Below are positions 25,238-36,208 of a stretch of DNA of 64,000 nucleotides, piece after piece (position 1 is the first letter of the stretch; every line of letters starts with the position of its first letter). The position numbers and the translations under genes were made by a program. Origin of the DNA: Bursaphelenchus xylophilus (taxonomy: Eukaryota; Nematoda; Chromadorea; Rhabditida; Aphelenchoididae); assembly GCA_904066235.2 (NCBI GenBank), contig CAJFCV020000005.1, positions 5,017,501 to 5,081,500 on the forward strand, in the 5' to 3' direction. The notes beneath the pieces were generated by a model that worked only from the letters and a program-made list of their open reading frames with translations, was not told the DNA's origin and searched no databases.

Positions 25238-26430
25238 TCTGTTTATATTAGCCAAAATGATTTATATCCGAGTCATCGGAGGTAATTAAATTAGCATATT
25301 CTTACTTTATTTATGATTCGAGCTTTCTCCTTATGTTGTATCAATCACCCGTGCCAACCACCATTGTATATTAAAAAAAATAAAAATTTGATAAAAGACT
25401 TGTGATCGGTATATATTGTTGTAGACGACGGCTTGGGGAACAGTTTTAACATTGAGTTTGGATTTAATTACGTCATGTTGCGTCACAATCTAAATGCATT
25501 AAAGTAGATGACGCAACCGGTATTTTACAACGCCCATCCCGCAAATCCAATGAAACGTGCGAACAGACAGACGCCTCTTCTTCACCGTGTCTGAGGATTC
25601 GTTTTTTACGCGCTGAACGAGTTTACGAAAAGTTAAAAGGTTAATGATTAAACTGAATAAGTAAATGAATGCTTGTCTGTTGCTGCAATAGAACGCGAAA
25701 AAAATGAAGTGTCAAAGATGGGGAAGAGAAAAGGTTTCATGATTGGATTAAGAGGTGATAATTCATTGAGAGCACTGCGACAGACACTATTTATAATATC
25801 AGCACCACCAAGGCATATGGCTAGCCGAATTGCTTGCCATTTTGACTTACGGCTAAGAATGCAACTTACTGGCCAACCAGACAACTCTCTTCTAGACCTA
25901 CAGATCATTTAAGCCCTTTGGCTAGCTCTTATAGATCTTAAATTAGCCCGTTTTTTCAAACAGTGGGTCGTAATCGCTGAATGCACTACCAAAAAAACCA
26001 ATTCTTAACCCCTAGGAATCATTTATCTTTGATCAACAACCTTGGGCACGAGGAGCTTTCTTAATCGTTAATTTAGCAAACTTTTAGTAAGTTTTAAGCC
26101 CAATTACTCTTCAATTACTCTAAATTGATCCGAATATACTCCCCTGAACTCTTACACTTGGAGGTCGCAAATTTTATCAATCGTCTCTTGCGTCGGAATC
26201 CTCGAATACGACCATAAAAAGTGGTTAAAAGTGACCTTCGAACGCGAATACCTTTTTGTTTTGCTCGGAGGAATCCGCGGTGCATTTTTAACATAATTTT
26301 CATCAAAAAGCGACAAACAATGCGATCGCTGGAACCTGACAAGTGATAAGAAAGTGATAAAAAATGTTTTTTTGTATAGGTGATCGGATTAGTTTCACTT
26401 TAAGGAAACACTTGTTTTGTTTTGAGGTCG
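25238..26430. other. Intergenic region downstream of egl-9
   Basis: Carries the egl-9 3' end and sequence upstream of the small secreted gene. No supported coding exon on either strand. Confidence 0.5.
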
Positions 26431-26440
26431 TATTTAAGGC
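26431..26440 (+). promoter_or_regulatory. TATA-like core promoter of secreted gene A
   Basis: TATTTAAGGC stands about 160 bp before the start codon. A plausible 5' non-coding exon follows and ends at 26489 (donor GTAAGTGT), joined to the acceptor CTTCAG at 26579-26584, nine bases before the ATG. The acceptor could also serve trans-splicing. Confidence 0.5.
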
Positions 26441-26592
26441 GTCGAGGCCGCGGTTCCAATCAGATCATTCGATTTCTCATCATCCATTGGTAAGTGTCCC
26501 GATGGTATTACAGTATGTGATTACTGTCGTCTTACTCTACGTTTCTTGTCTTTGTTTTCATTTTAATTACTGTCTTCTCTTCAGAACCAATA

Positions 26593-26832
26593 ATGAAATT
26601 CTTGGCCATCTTCGTCGCTCTTCTCGTCGCCGTCTTCGCTCAACAAAACCCCATGGATCAGATGCATTTGGAGCGTGTCTTCGAGCCCTACACCTATCAG
26701 CGTATGAACTACGATGCCTCCAGAATGGCCTACAATGCCAGATACCCCAACAACAACTACCACCGTGTCGATGGATGGCAACCAGCCACTTGGGACGACA
26801 TCTTCGGATCTCGCAGATACGGAAGAAAGTAG
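26593..26832 (+). CDS. Small secreted protein A, unknown family
   Basis: 79 aa from a single coding exon. Residues 1-16 (MKFLAIFVALLVAVFA) form a clear signal peptide; the mature part has no cysteine and no further membrane span. It is rich in Tyr, Asn and Arg, with DQMHLERVFEPYTYQR, then YPNNNYHRVDGWQPATW and DIFG. The C-terminus is YGRK; Gly before basic residues is an amidation signal in peptide hormones, so a processed amidated product is possible. A paralogue lies tail-to-tail at 27121-27363. I do not recognise the family. Start chosen because it begins the signal peptide and follows an acceptor. A 5' untranslated intron is likely. Confidence 0.85.
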   Translation: MKFLAIFVALLVAVFAQQNPMDQMHLERVFEPYTYQRMNYDASRMAYNARYPNNNYHRVDGWQPATWDDIFGSRRYGRK

Positions 26833-27120
26833 ATGAATACAGGCTGAGGTTGTTTAGTGTTGTACATATTGTAAATGAATGTTTGAGTAAAGTTTGGCAA
26901 GAGATTCTTTGCTTTGAATTTAAATTCTATTTATTTGTTACTTAGAGTTCCCGGCAGACTCAACTCTCCCTGTTACAAATAGCTGGAGGCCTTCTCATCG
27001 TATAAAAAAATACATTAATAGGGCGCAGCTCGGCAAAAATAAAAAAAATAAGTTGAGGCAATCAAAACAATATTATTTATTTATAACTTTGATAACTAGA
27101 ATAAATAGTAAGAACAGTGT

Positions 27121-27363
27121 CTACTTTCCCTTGCGAGGGCCGAAGATGTCAGTCCAACTGGCTGGTTGCCATCCATCCACCTTGTTGTAGTTATTGTTGG
27201 GGTATTGAGCGTTGTACGCGAACCTGCTTAGATCATAGTTGATACGTTGATAAGTATAAGGTTCGAACAGTCTTTCAAGGTGCATTTGATCCGTCAGTTC
27301 GGAAAACGGAGCCTGGGAAAGGACAATGGCAAACATGGAGAACAACAAAATTAGGAATTTCAT
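27121..27363 (-). CDS. Small secreted protein B, paralogue of A
   Basis: 80 aa, one coding exon on the minus strand. Signal peptide MKFLILLFSMFAIVLS, then a mature part sharing about three quarters of its residues with protein A: DQMHLERLFEPYTYQR, YNAQYPNNNYNKVDGWQPAS and DIFG. It has three more residues after the signal cleavage than A (QAPFSELT versus QQNPM). The end is PRKGK, again Gly followed by a basic residue. No cysteines. The ATG follows an acceptor (TAATTTCAG) at 27367-27375 on the minus strand. A and B are convergent with 288 bp between stop codons, indicating an inverted gene duplication. Function unknown. Confidence 0.85.
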   Translation of the reverse strand: MKFLILLFSMFAIVLSQAPFSELTDQMHLERLFEPYTYQRINYDLSRFAYNAQYPNNNYNKVDGWQPASWTDIFGPRKGK

Positions 27364-27536
27364 CTTCTGAAATTACAAAAAATAATTACGAATAGTTAAG
27401 AAACGAGTAAAACAATAGTCTAATGACGGGCATTTGAAACGTGCGAAACAGAATATGAAACTTCCAAAATAGATTTTCCAGATGTGGCGGCGCCTTGATA
27501 ACGAGTAAAGTAACCTGCTTAACGGGATTCGAACAT

Positions 27537-27546
27537 CCCTTTTATA
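27537..27546 (-). promoter_or_regulatory. TATA box of secreted gene B
   Basis: On the minus strand the sequence reads TATAAAAGGG, a strong TATA consensus, about 175 bp upstream of the ATG. The gap fits a 5' exon plus intron ending at the acceptor just before the ATG. Confidence 0.55.
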
Positions 27547-28883
27547 GATGAAGAAGATCCCGCCGTGATTCCCACAAAAAAGAGAAGAATTTGAGGAGGA
27601 AAATGCCCGCAGGAAACAGGAAGTCAGCCTCCAATCACTCCCATTGGTATCTACATCTCGTGGAGACCACAGTAACTCTAATCTGATTAAGTTCGTTAAC
27701 TCTCAGATTAATCAGACGACTAAGATAGCATCTTCGTGAATGTTTGAAATACTCTCATCACATTGCCTTGTTTAGAACTGATGTGCATTGCCTGATTATA
27801 GTGGAGATTCCATTTCTTTTATACACTATGAGAACAAGTGTAATGAAACTCTGATTTCAATCTTCTCTGAAAGAACGATCAACAGTTTTCTTTCCAAATT
27901 TGTAAACTGCACGGAGATAGTCCGTCAATTCTTTATTTAGCTCAATGTCCCATTTAACTTGACAATCACTCGTTCTCATCCTGAGAACAGTCTAGACCTT
28001 ATACTTTAGTTCTCCTTGACGTGTTGTTCTATCCAATAAACGTGTATCACCCACGGACATAATGTTTCTTCGTCCTATAAGATTGATGAACCTTACGATA
28101 AGTATTTTTTACAATGGTCATGCATCGAATTTTACTGTAATAAATTTATCTGCAAGGAAGAGAAAAATAAGGTAGCTAATGTTACAAAAAGCGTGATGTC
28201 CATTTCATGGTGTAATATCACTTCTCGGTTCGTTGTAGCATTGATTTTTTGAAATAATGTTTTTTGGCTTCTTCGAGAAATTACAAAAATTGTAATTTAG
28301 CCCAGTATTGAACAAAATCTTGACAGAAAAAAGCTATAGACCCTATCAGTGAATTTTTCTTGTTATAGTAGGTCTGGTTTGTCTTTCAAAAACACCATGC
28401 TTGATGAGTTTGATAATTAAAATATCTCTAGTTGCGGAATGCCAAGGATTTTGTCATTTTGCGAAAAGCCCGGGCAACGATTTCAATCATTATAATAGCA
28501 GGAAAGATGTCTCAATAAGTCGAGTTTCGAGCCAGAAAAAGTTCTGAAACTTTGCATGATGATTGAGAATGATGTTGTAGTGCTGATCGACCATTTTTGT
28601 AGGATTCGTGACTAAACGTCGCCCGCTAGGCGATTGCAAAGTTCTCAATTTTGGGAAGTTTGAAGTCGAATATCTCAAAGACTGAATAACACATACAAAT
28701 TTCTGAACCTCTAACAGAGAGATAACTGTCTACTCTTTCCAATTCACCATTATCAAGTCGCTCAATTTTGGATGACCGGGTGAAAATATCGTATCTTTAA
28801 GACCACCTTTTTGGAGCGAAGTGTCACAAAAATTCGATCGATAATGGCGCAATTTTAGCTCGACTTCCGCTTTTCTAGTAGAG
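27547..28883. other. Intergenic region before the hAT element
   Basis: About 1.3 kb without supported coding sequence. I see no RNA gene and no repeated unit shared with the elements to the right. Confidence 0.5.
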
Positions 28884-28891
28884 TCTAAACG

Positions 28892-31888
28892 CAGGGGTGG
28901 TCGGCGGCCCGGGCCGGGCCGGCCCGGCCCGGCCCAAACGGGCCGGCCGGCCTCAAAAATGGAAATTGACAAACGGGCCGGGCCCGTCACGGGCCGGGCC
29001 GGGCCGCGGGCCTGGGGTTTTTTCCGGCCCGGCCCGTCTAAAATACATGCCAAACCGTTGGCATTCATTGTTTTCGCGCCGGGAAAATTAATTGATGTTG
29101 TTATAGTTGCTGTTTCTCAAGTTCTAACACGTTTACAAGTCTATAGTTCCATTATAGAACCACAAAACTATCACATTGATCCTTTACTAGCTAGATCAAC
29201 GCCTTTTTTGCCTCAGTTTAGATCCCGAGCCTGGGCGCAGTTCGCAGAACCCTCTATAGACGGGCCTGCACGGGCCGGGCCGCACTGCAGGATGAGCCAA
29301 GTCTTTCTCCTTGGATGGTCAACTCTTCCTCTCAAATTTTTTTTTTGTCAAGATTAATATAAATTTCTTTATGTTTCAAACTACATACATCGACAGGACA
29401 ATAACTCCAAAAGTAAGTTAAATTAACCCTCTTTCTATATATGCAGTGATTTTTTGCATTACATAAGTTTATCCTTGCGCATTTAGCCATTGTTGTAGGT
29501 ATACAAATTTAGCTGACTTCTGTTCGTTCTTGCGATTCCATGAACGAAATTTGAAAGTCTTCCCCACAAAAGTACCAGCGTCGAGCCTTGTTGGTGCCAG
29601 AATTGTTTCAGCATGAAAGGACTTACAGTTTTTTTGTTGATTCGATTTTCGATATTACACTAGGTACTTTTGTAAGTTTAAGGCGAGATTAGGTCACGTT
29701 TTACGTCATGTAAGGTCTAAATGGACAATAAAACTTTATCTTAGCATTCTTAACGTCGTAACAGTGATTTCCCCCCTTTTATTGTCGTTTTTGATTTTTT
29801 TTCAGATTTTAGGTATAGAACAATTTTGATGTATCCGCGGCCATAGATGCGTATTAATACTTCGCAAACCATATTTAAAAGGTCCCTGGTCGATCTAAAA
29901 AATGTTTAGAACAGAATGAGAGGTATTTGAGACTTTTTTAGATCCACGTTGTACTTGATCACTTAGACCCTAAGACATCTCAAACCCGGGTTTGAAAGAA
30001 TATTTATGTTGGGGACGGTTTAGTAATGGCTCAGCTTTGTAGTTTTCCGGGTTTAAACGTCAAAAACGTTAGATTTTGCCTGCAACTTGATAAAAGTACC
30101 TAGTGTAATATCGTAAATCGAATCAACAAAAAAACTGTAAGTCCTTTCACGCTGAAACAATTCTGGCACCAAGAAGGCTCGACGCCGGTTCTTTTGTGGG
30201 AAGGACTTTCAAATTTCGTTCATGGAATCGCAAGAACGAACCGCATTCAGCTAAATTTATATACCTAATACAATGTCTAAATACGCAAGGATAAACTTAT
30301 GTAATGCAAAAAATTGTTGCAGAGTCAGTAAGAGGGATAATTTAACTTACTTATGGGGTTATTGTCCTGTCGAAATATGCAGATTAAAACATAAAGAAGT
30401 TTATATTACAGGGTGGCCCAAAAAAATGGAAACTCATATTTATAGTCATATTTCAGTTAACTATCCAAATTTAGCCAAAGTAATGATTAATATCAGTAAC
30501 ATGGAACATTGTTAATAACATGTTCGACCATTTTCGAAATATCTGCCGTTGGCGGCGATATAGAGCGCCAAACGTGACTTTAAATTTTGGGCGGTACGCC
30601 GCAGCTTTTTTTCGGGAAATCGGTCTCGTTCTTGGCTCAGCGATTATTTAGCGGTCCCAAACTTTTGTGGCGTATAGTACAGGCGTTCGCCTCTAATTGA
30701 AAAAAAAATTTAGTTTGTACGATCTAGATCCGGCGAATAGGCGGCAATTTTGCAGACGTAGCAAAATCAGCCGATTCCTGGCCTCGTGCGCTTTTTTCTT
30801 TCTCGGCCGGGGCTGAATCTTATGAGAACGTTAATTTTCTATCCACAAATTGCTACTGAGCCCGCGGAAGCACCACTACCACCAGAATACCGATGGTTGA
30901 CGTTTCGGTAGGTTTTGACATCTTTAACCACGAAAACCGGGGATATCTTGCCTCTGGCGCAAAATCTTGCACCAGGCCATGACGGAAGAAGTTTTGACAG
31001 GGTTCGAAGATGGCGGGTGCTTGATGACGCTCAACAGTCTAACTCCTGTCATTCTGGTGTTTGTGGACCTGCTCAATGTTGAGCTACGTCTCATCCATGA
31101 ACAGGATCTCTTCTCATCGCCGAGCAGCGGCGCGGCGCCTGAGTTTTTGACGTCTTTTGAGCCGTACTAACTTGTGGTCTTCCGCAGGGCGCTGAACTTT
31201 TTGGAGCCTATAAGGCTTGAGCTGTTGTACATCTAAGGCCATTTGGCAGATAGCTGTTATGTTGATAACGGCCTCTCGCGCAATATTTTTCATGGACACC
31301 ATCAGATTTTGCTTCACTCGCTTTTTGATGACCTCAAGGTTGTCAGAAGCATTCAAGGTGCACTTTTTTCGACTTCCCGAACGCGTACCATTGCGGACTA
31401 TTCCGTTGAGTCGTTTGGTGGCTTTTGGCATAACCGTTTTTGCCACACCGAGCAATTTATCAACCTCACACGGTCCTTTTTCTTGCCGAAACAGGTCGGA
31501 AATCGAGGTCCCTTTGTTTGACATCCATAAAAAACATGTTAACCAACCGATATGGGCATGAAAATAAAACACCTAGGGCTAAAAAATACGGAGAATTTAA
31601 CGGTGGAAAAATTATTTGTCTGCACCTTAAGGTTTTCGCGGCAGGACCCATGGAAAAAAGTTTCCATTTTTTTGGGCCACCCTGTAATCTTGACAAAAAA
31701 AAATTTTGAGAGGAAGAGTTGACCATCCAAGGAGAAAGACTTGGCTCATCCTGCAGTGGGCCGGGCCAGGCCCGTCACGGGCCGGGCCGGGCCTGGAAAA
31801 AGACTAGACGGGCCGGGCCGGGCCGGTGATTAGACGGGCCGGGCCGCGGGCCGAAAATCGGAAAAATACGGTCTGCTGACCACCCCTG
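28892..31888. mobile_element. Non-autonomous hAT-type fold-back element, interrupted by mariner
   Basis: Ends CAGGGGTGGTCGGCGG and its near complement (GACCACCCCTG) are flanked by perfect 8-bp target duplications TCTAAACG (28884-28891 and 31889-31896), the hAT hallmark. Subterminal regions are packed with GGCCCGGCC/GGGCCGGGCC repeats. Most of the element is a giant palindrome: left arm about 28892-29690 and right arm about 30085 to 31888, around a unique centre of about 400 bp (29691-30084). The right arm is split by a mariner (30409-31684). No hAT transposase is seen, so it would need help in trans. Without the mariner the length would be about 1.72 kb. Confidence 0.9.
30409..31684 (-). mobile_element. 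Tc1/mariner-type transposon, copy 2, nested in the hAT element
   Basis: Length 1,276 bp with the same terminal repeats as copy 1 and TA on both sides. The transposase reads on the minus strand; its N-terminal open part (31572-31114) begins near SNKGTSISDLFRQEKGPCEV and carries two HTH segments, but the catalytic part is frame-broken. About 85% similar to copy 1 by eye. The insertion point is in the right arm of the hAT palindrome. Confidence 0.92.
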
Positions 31889-32192
31889 TCTAAACGTTGT
31901 GTTTCTTCCGGGAGAGAGAAATTTGACACATCTGAAATTCCCGGGCGCAGCTCGCAAAAATAGTTTTGAAAGTACGCACTTCTGGAAGCCTAGCAATACA
32001 CTTGGCCAAATACAGATTATTTCCCGTCGGGACCCGTGAAATATGAATTTTTTCCCACGACCCCCCTCGAATTTTTTTTTGCTGGCGAGAATAGTTTTTC
32101 GGCAATATTTTTTCACGGCTTTTCCTTACTGCGTGTAAAACATTTTCGAGGTGCCGGCATGATTTCAGGATTAATAACAGTTCATTATTACA

Positions 32193-32378
32193 AGTCCTTC
32201 CGGAAGGTCGCCAGACTGAAATCGGTGACACGCACTGTGCGAAGACAAAACTTTCCTTTGCACCTGTGCAATTTCTTTCCTTTTGCACCGTGCAAGGCTT
32301 TTTCGGGCTGTCGCTCGGACACCTTTTTCGCACAGTTCAAGCGCCAAAAATTGGTCCGGCGACTTTCCGGAAGGAGTA
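32193..32378. repeat. Decayed copy of the AGTCCTTCCGG palindrome
   Basis: Starts AGTCCTTCCGGAAGGTCGCC and ends GGCGACTTTCCGGAAGGA, the same ends as the better preserved palindrome at 36209-36410, including internal GCACTGTGC. Several mismatches between arms. Confidence 0.7.
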
Positions 32379-32640
32379 GCAACATTGACACTGAGAGAGA
32401 CGTTATGATCGCTATAACTAACATTCATCTTTAATAACCTGCACATGTTTGACATATATTCATTACCTTTTATTACCTATTCTAAACAAAAACCTTCAAA
32501 AAAAAGAATAGATTATTACTTCCTAAAAGATTCAACAGGAATAATATAATAATAAGTTTATTTTTCTCCTTCTCATTAACATGAACAACATAAAGGATAA
32601 CTTAAAGATGGGAAACCAATGAAAACGGCGCCAGGTCGGC

Positions 32641-33040
32641 CTATCCTCCCTTCTTCTTGGATACACCGACAGACAGTACGTCCCTTACAGCCGACGTTCT
32701 TGGTGTGCTGACCGTGAACATGAAGACCCCAATAGTGACGGAGACCACGGTGAGGACAGATCTCTATGCGTTCCAAAACGTCACGGAGCTTTGGGTCGAG
32801 AACAGTGAAGATACCCTAAAAAATTGGTCGCAACTTCAGTATAATACAAAACGCATCCTATTGTTTCCAGCTAAGCTTTTTTACCTAAAACTAACAAAAC
32901 AAAGAGAAACGGAACTCACTTTGATGTATCTGCCATCCTTTAGTCTGTTTAGGAACAAGTTGGGGATCTTGCACTGGGTGGGGTTCAATAAAAACGCGCA
33001 TCTCACCAGCGGGACGGAGAAAATTAGTCAAAGCTTCATC
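32641..33040 (-). pseudogene. rps-18: Ribosomal protein S18 (RPS18) pseudogene, 3' part
   Basis: Minus-strand sequence resembles the last two exons of cytosolic RPS18. The C-terminal exon reads [13 protein letters not shown], then [19 protein letters not shown], where functional RPS18 has [20 protein letters not shown] 4-bp insertion (extra TGTC) shifts the frame before the final VSKKK. The preceding exon (FLNRLKDGRYIK) ends at a GTGAGT donor, so an intron is kept and this is not a retrocopy. About 15 codons are missing between the RAGE and NPTQCKIP parts. Enclosed in an inverted repeat (31972-33213), which suggests capture or duplication with a transposon. Conserved rRNA-contact Arg residues are changed to His and Cys. 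Confidence 0.85.
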
Positions 33041-33495
33041 AAGTATAATAAAAAAATGCAACCAGCTAGTCCCCGTAAAACATTCTCGCGATTCTCGCCA
33101 GCAAAAAAAAAAATTCGATGGGGGTCGTGGGAAAAAATTCATATTTCACGGGTCCCGACGGGAAATAATCTGTATTTGGCCAAGTGTATTGCTAGGCTTC
33201 CAGAAGTGCGTACTTGAAGAAAATAAATTGGCGTGCAGGTGAGTAAAAACGGCATCCTACTCACCAGCCAAAATGGGCGAGAAAATTTTTGTTTCAACTT
33301 TGCGGATCGACCTTTTGGCGAGCCATTTTTGATCCAACTTTCCAAAAATTTGTCGTTCGGAGTAAGAATGTTTTTTGACTCTCCGAAATCGAAAATTTCC
33401 GGAAATTTTTCAAAATTTACTTTGTTTTAAAAAAAAAAGTAAAAACAGAAAAATTTCAAAAATTTTTCAGAAAATCTTTTATCTCCCGCTTTATA

Positions 33496-34737
33496 CAGGG
33501 TGTACCAAAAAAATGGAAACTTGTTTTTATAGCTATATTTTTTCGGAGAATCAAAATTCAGCAAAAGTAACGGTTATGATTAGTAACATGGAGCATTGTT
33601 TATAACATATTCAATCTGTTTCACAGTGGCTGCCTTTGGTGGCGATATAGAGCTCCAAACGTGACGTAAAATTTTGGGGTCCGGGCCGCAGCTTTTTATG
33701 GGGGAAATCGGTCCCGTTCTTGGCGCATCATTTACGTTGCGGCTCCAAACTTTTGTGGAGCATAGTACAGGTGCTGGCCTTCTATTTAAAAAAATATATA
33801 GTCCATTGGATTCAGATCTGGCGAGCAGGCGGCCATTTCGCAGGCGGGACAAAATCGGGAAAATCGGTCCCATTTCGGGTCCTGAGTCGATGTTGCCTTG
33901 TGAGCCGGCGCTGAGCCCTGTTGAAACCCCAACTTTGCATTGCCAAGGTTCTGCTGAGCTCACGGAAGCACGACAAAATAGAAATTAACGCGGCGCTAGT
34001 ATTTTGTCCCATTTATTCACGAAAAACATGGAATTCTTGCCGCTGGCACAAATTCCGCCTTAAGCAATGACGACCCGGATTTTGGTGTTATTTGACGATG
34101 GCCAACAGGCTAGGAGCCTCACTGAAGCAGATTCTATCGTTCTGGTGGTTGTAGATCCGCTAAATATTAAACGGCGAACTGAATGCGCTCACGTCTCGGA
34201 GCTGCGGCCCACCCGTTTGACTTTCCGACATTTTTGCGCTGTATGCACTTTCTCTCGACTTTAAAGATCTGAATTTTTTAGAGCTTGTATGACATGAGGT
34301 TGAGCTCGCCTTTGACTATTCGGCCGAGCGATCGGTCGCTGATGTCAGTCTCAAGGGCTAGTTTTTCTTGAAAATCGCGGATTTTGCTGTGGGGGATCTT
34401 TCGGTTGAAAGAAGCGCTGGCGGTGCGTTTTCTTTCACTTCCTGGGCGCTTACTATCCGTATCAAGCTCCTTGGGCCTCGTGATTACTTTCGACACAACG
34501 TTCTTTCTATACCGAGCAAATTAACTTTTCGAACAGCTCCAAAAACAAGTCCAAAATCGAGGTCCCCTTGTTTGAAGTTCAAAAAAGACAGGTCGATTAA
34601 TCGATATGGGCGTAAAAATCAAAACACTAGGACAGAAAAACGCAGAGAATTTTGTGGTAATAAACTTCTTTGGCTACACCTAACCATTTTCGCGTCAGGA
34701 CAAATAAAAAAAGTTTCCATTTTTTTGGTACACCCTG
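33496..34737 (-). mobile_element. Tc1/mariner-type transposon, copy 3, degenerate
   Basis: Length 1,242 bp; ends read CAGGGTGTACCAAAAAAATG and the complement, with TA outside, differing from copies 1 and 2 at GGCC versus TACC. Sequence resembles copy 2 in the same orientation but with many more changes, and no long transposase frame remains. Likely an older insertion or a sister subfamily. Confidence 0.88.
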
Positions 34738-34738
34738 T

Positions 34739-35106
34739 ATATCAAAAAATTCGCAAAATTTTTCTGATTCAGAATATGTAAAAATTAGCTGCCTAATTTT
34801 GTTTTGTAAGGGTGAAAAAACCCTCGGAACTTTTCTCGAAACTCCATGCAAATGCCTTTTTGACCAAGTGTTTACCAAATCAAAAGCTTTTTTTTAAGTT
34901 AAAGTAAACTCTGGTATCTTTACAAGCCTCAAAATATCAAATTTAATTTATACTACACCTTAATTAGTGTTTCCAATGTAAAAAAGGCGCATTTTCATGG
35001 TGTTGCGAGAAATGTTCTGAGGATTTTTTCACCCTTACAAACCAAAATTAGGCAGCTAATTTTTACATATTCTGATCAGAAAAATTTTGCGAATTTTTTG
35101 ATATAT
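34739..35106. repeat. Inverted repeat abutting mariner copy 3
   Basis: Left arm 34739-34829 (starts ATATCAAAAAATTCGCAAAA) and right arm 35028-35106 (ends AATTTTTTGATAT) are complementary over about 80 bp. The left end coincides with the mariner boundary, so the mariner sits at a TA at the edge of this repeat. Confidence 0.7.
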
Positions 35107-35150
35107 GACTCGACCTGTAAGTCCATACCCCATAGAAGTACTTTCCTCGT

Positions 35151-35927
35151 TAAAAAATGGTATTTCTTACTTTTGATGCCTCAGAACTGCACTTTACCGT
35201 ACACTTTTGAAAAAACGAAAGTTCCTATTTTGTAGGAAATTTGATGCTGTATAACATAGTTGGGAATTATGTCATTCCCTCCCATGGTTCCGTTCTTCTA
35301 TGGCTAAAGACCCCACTTTTCGGCACAAAATCGCGGTTTTTTTTGCCTAAAGTGCAAAAATCGAAAAATTTTTTGCAACATATTCTTCTTCTCCCTATCA
35401 AGGAGTAGTGTACCAAAAATTTTGTTTCATGCCTTTCAGGTTGTTCTGAATTTGGAAATTTCGTATTCTCGTTGCGACAAGCAAACCGATGGTCAAGATG
35501 ACAATTACAGTTTATTATTGTACAAGCCGGATGACAACTTTTTATCAACAAGCATCTATTTAACGCCATGAGTTGAGTTGTGATCAAAACTTTCTCCATT
35601 TCACGTCTGAGAACGAAATCCCCTAATTCAGAACAACCTGAAAGGCATGAAACAAAATTTTTGGTACACTACTCCTTGATAGGGAGAAGAAGAATATGTT
35701 GCAAAAAAATTTTCGATTTTTGCACTTTAGGCAAAAAAACCGCGATTTTGTGCCGAAAAGTGGGGTCTTTAGCCATAGAAAAAAGGAACCATGGGAGGGA
35801 ATGACATAATTCCCAACTATGTTATACAGCATCAAATTTCCTACAAAATAGGAACTTTCGTTTTTTCAAAAGTGTACGGTAAAGTGCAGTTCTGAGGCAT
35901 CAAAAGTAAGAAATACCATTTTTTAAA
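35151..35927. repeat. Long fold-back, two arms of about 303 bp
   Basis: Arm 1 35151-35453 and arm 2 35624-35927 are almost perfect reverse complements around a loop of about 170 bp. Arm starts read TTAAAAAATGGTATTTCTTA. Long ORFs on both strands are only mirror images of each other. No transposase. Confidence 0.85.
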
Positions 35928-36208
35928 TCATTTTTCCCGGCCGTTGTAAGCCGTTAAAATCCTTAAAATTTGCATAATCTCAGAGAGCGACATGTGTTTT
36001 ATCGCTCTGATATTTTTCCGCACTTTATTACGCCTTGTCTGAGGCGCCTCTAGCTGTTAAAAAAATCATTACAAAAAAATTCGCTTTTTTGACACCGGAT
36101 TTTGCTCACAAAAAAAGTTCGGAATGATGTGTATTGTAAAATCCCCTTTTTGGACTTGATGGTTTTACGTATTCACTAACTAAGCGTATGTCATCACAAG
36201 ATTTTGCA

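Larger units (their letters stand above)
31972..33213. repeat. Inverted repeat pair enclosing the rps-18 fragment
   Basis: The left arm (31972-32092) starts GTACGCACTTCTGGAAGCCT and is matched in reverse complement by the right arm (33091-33213), nearly identically over about 120 bp. Between them lie a decayed 186-bp palindrome and the rps-18 pseudogene. No coding function; probably the ends of a composite or captured-gene element. Confidence 0.75.

Noticed and set aside
27521..27546. T-arm-like sequence of a tRNA (GGGATGTTCGAATCCCG, minus strand)
   Set aside because: No matching D-arm, anticodon arm or acceptor stem can be placed around it at tRNA spacing, and it overlaps the TATA box of secreted gene B.
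35267..35835. Two similar open frames (110 and 70-74 aa) on opposite strands containing GRRRICCKKFFDFCTLGKK
   Set aside because: They are the same inverted-repeat sequence read in mirror copies at 35151-35927, with no start context, domain or splice signal.
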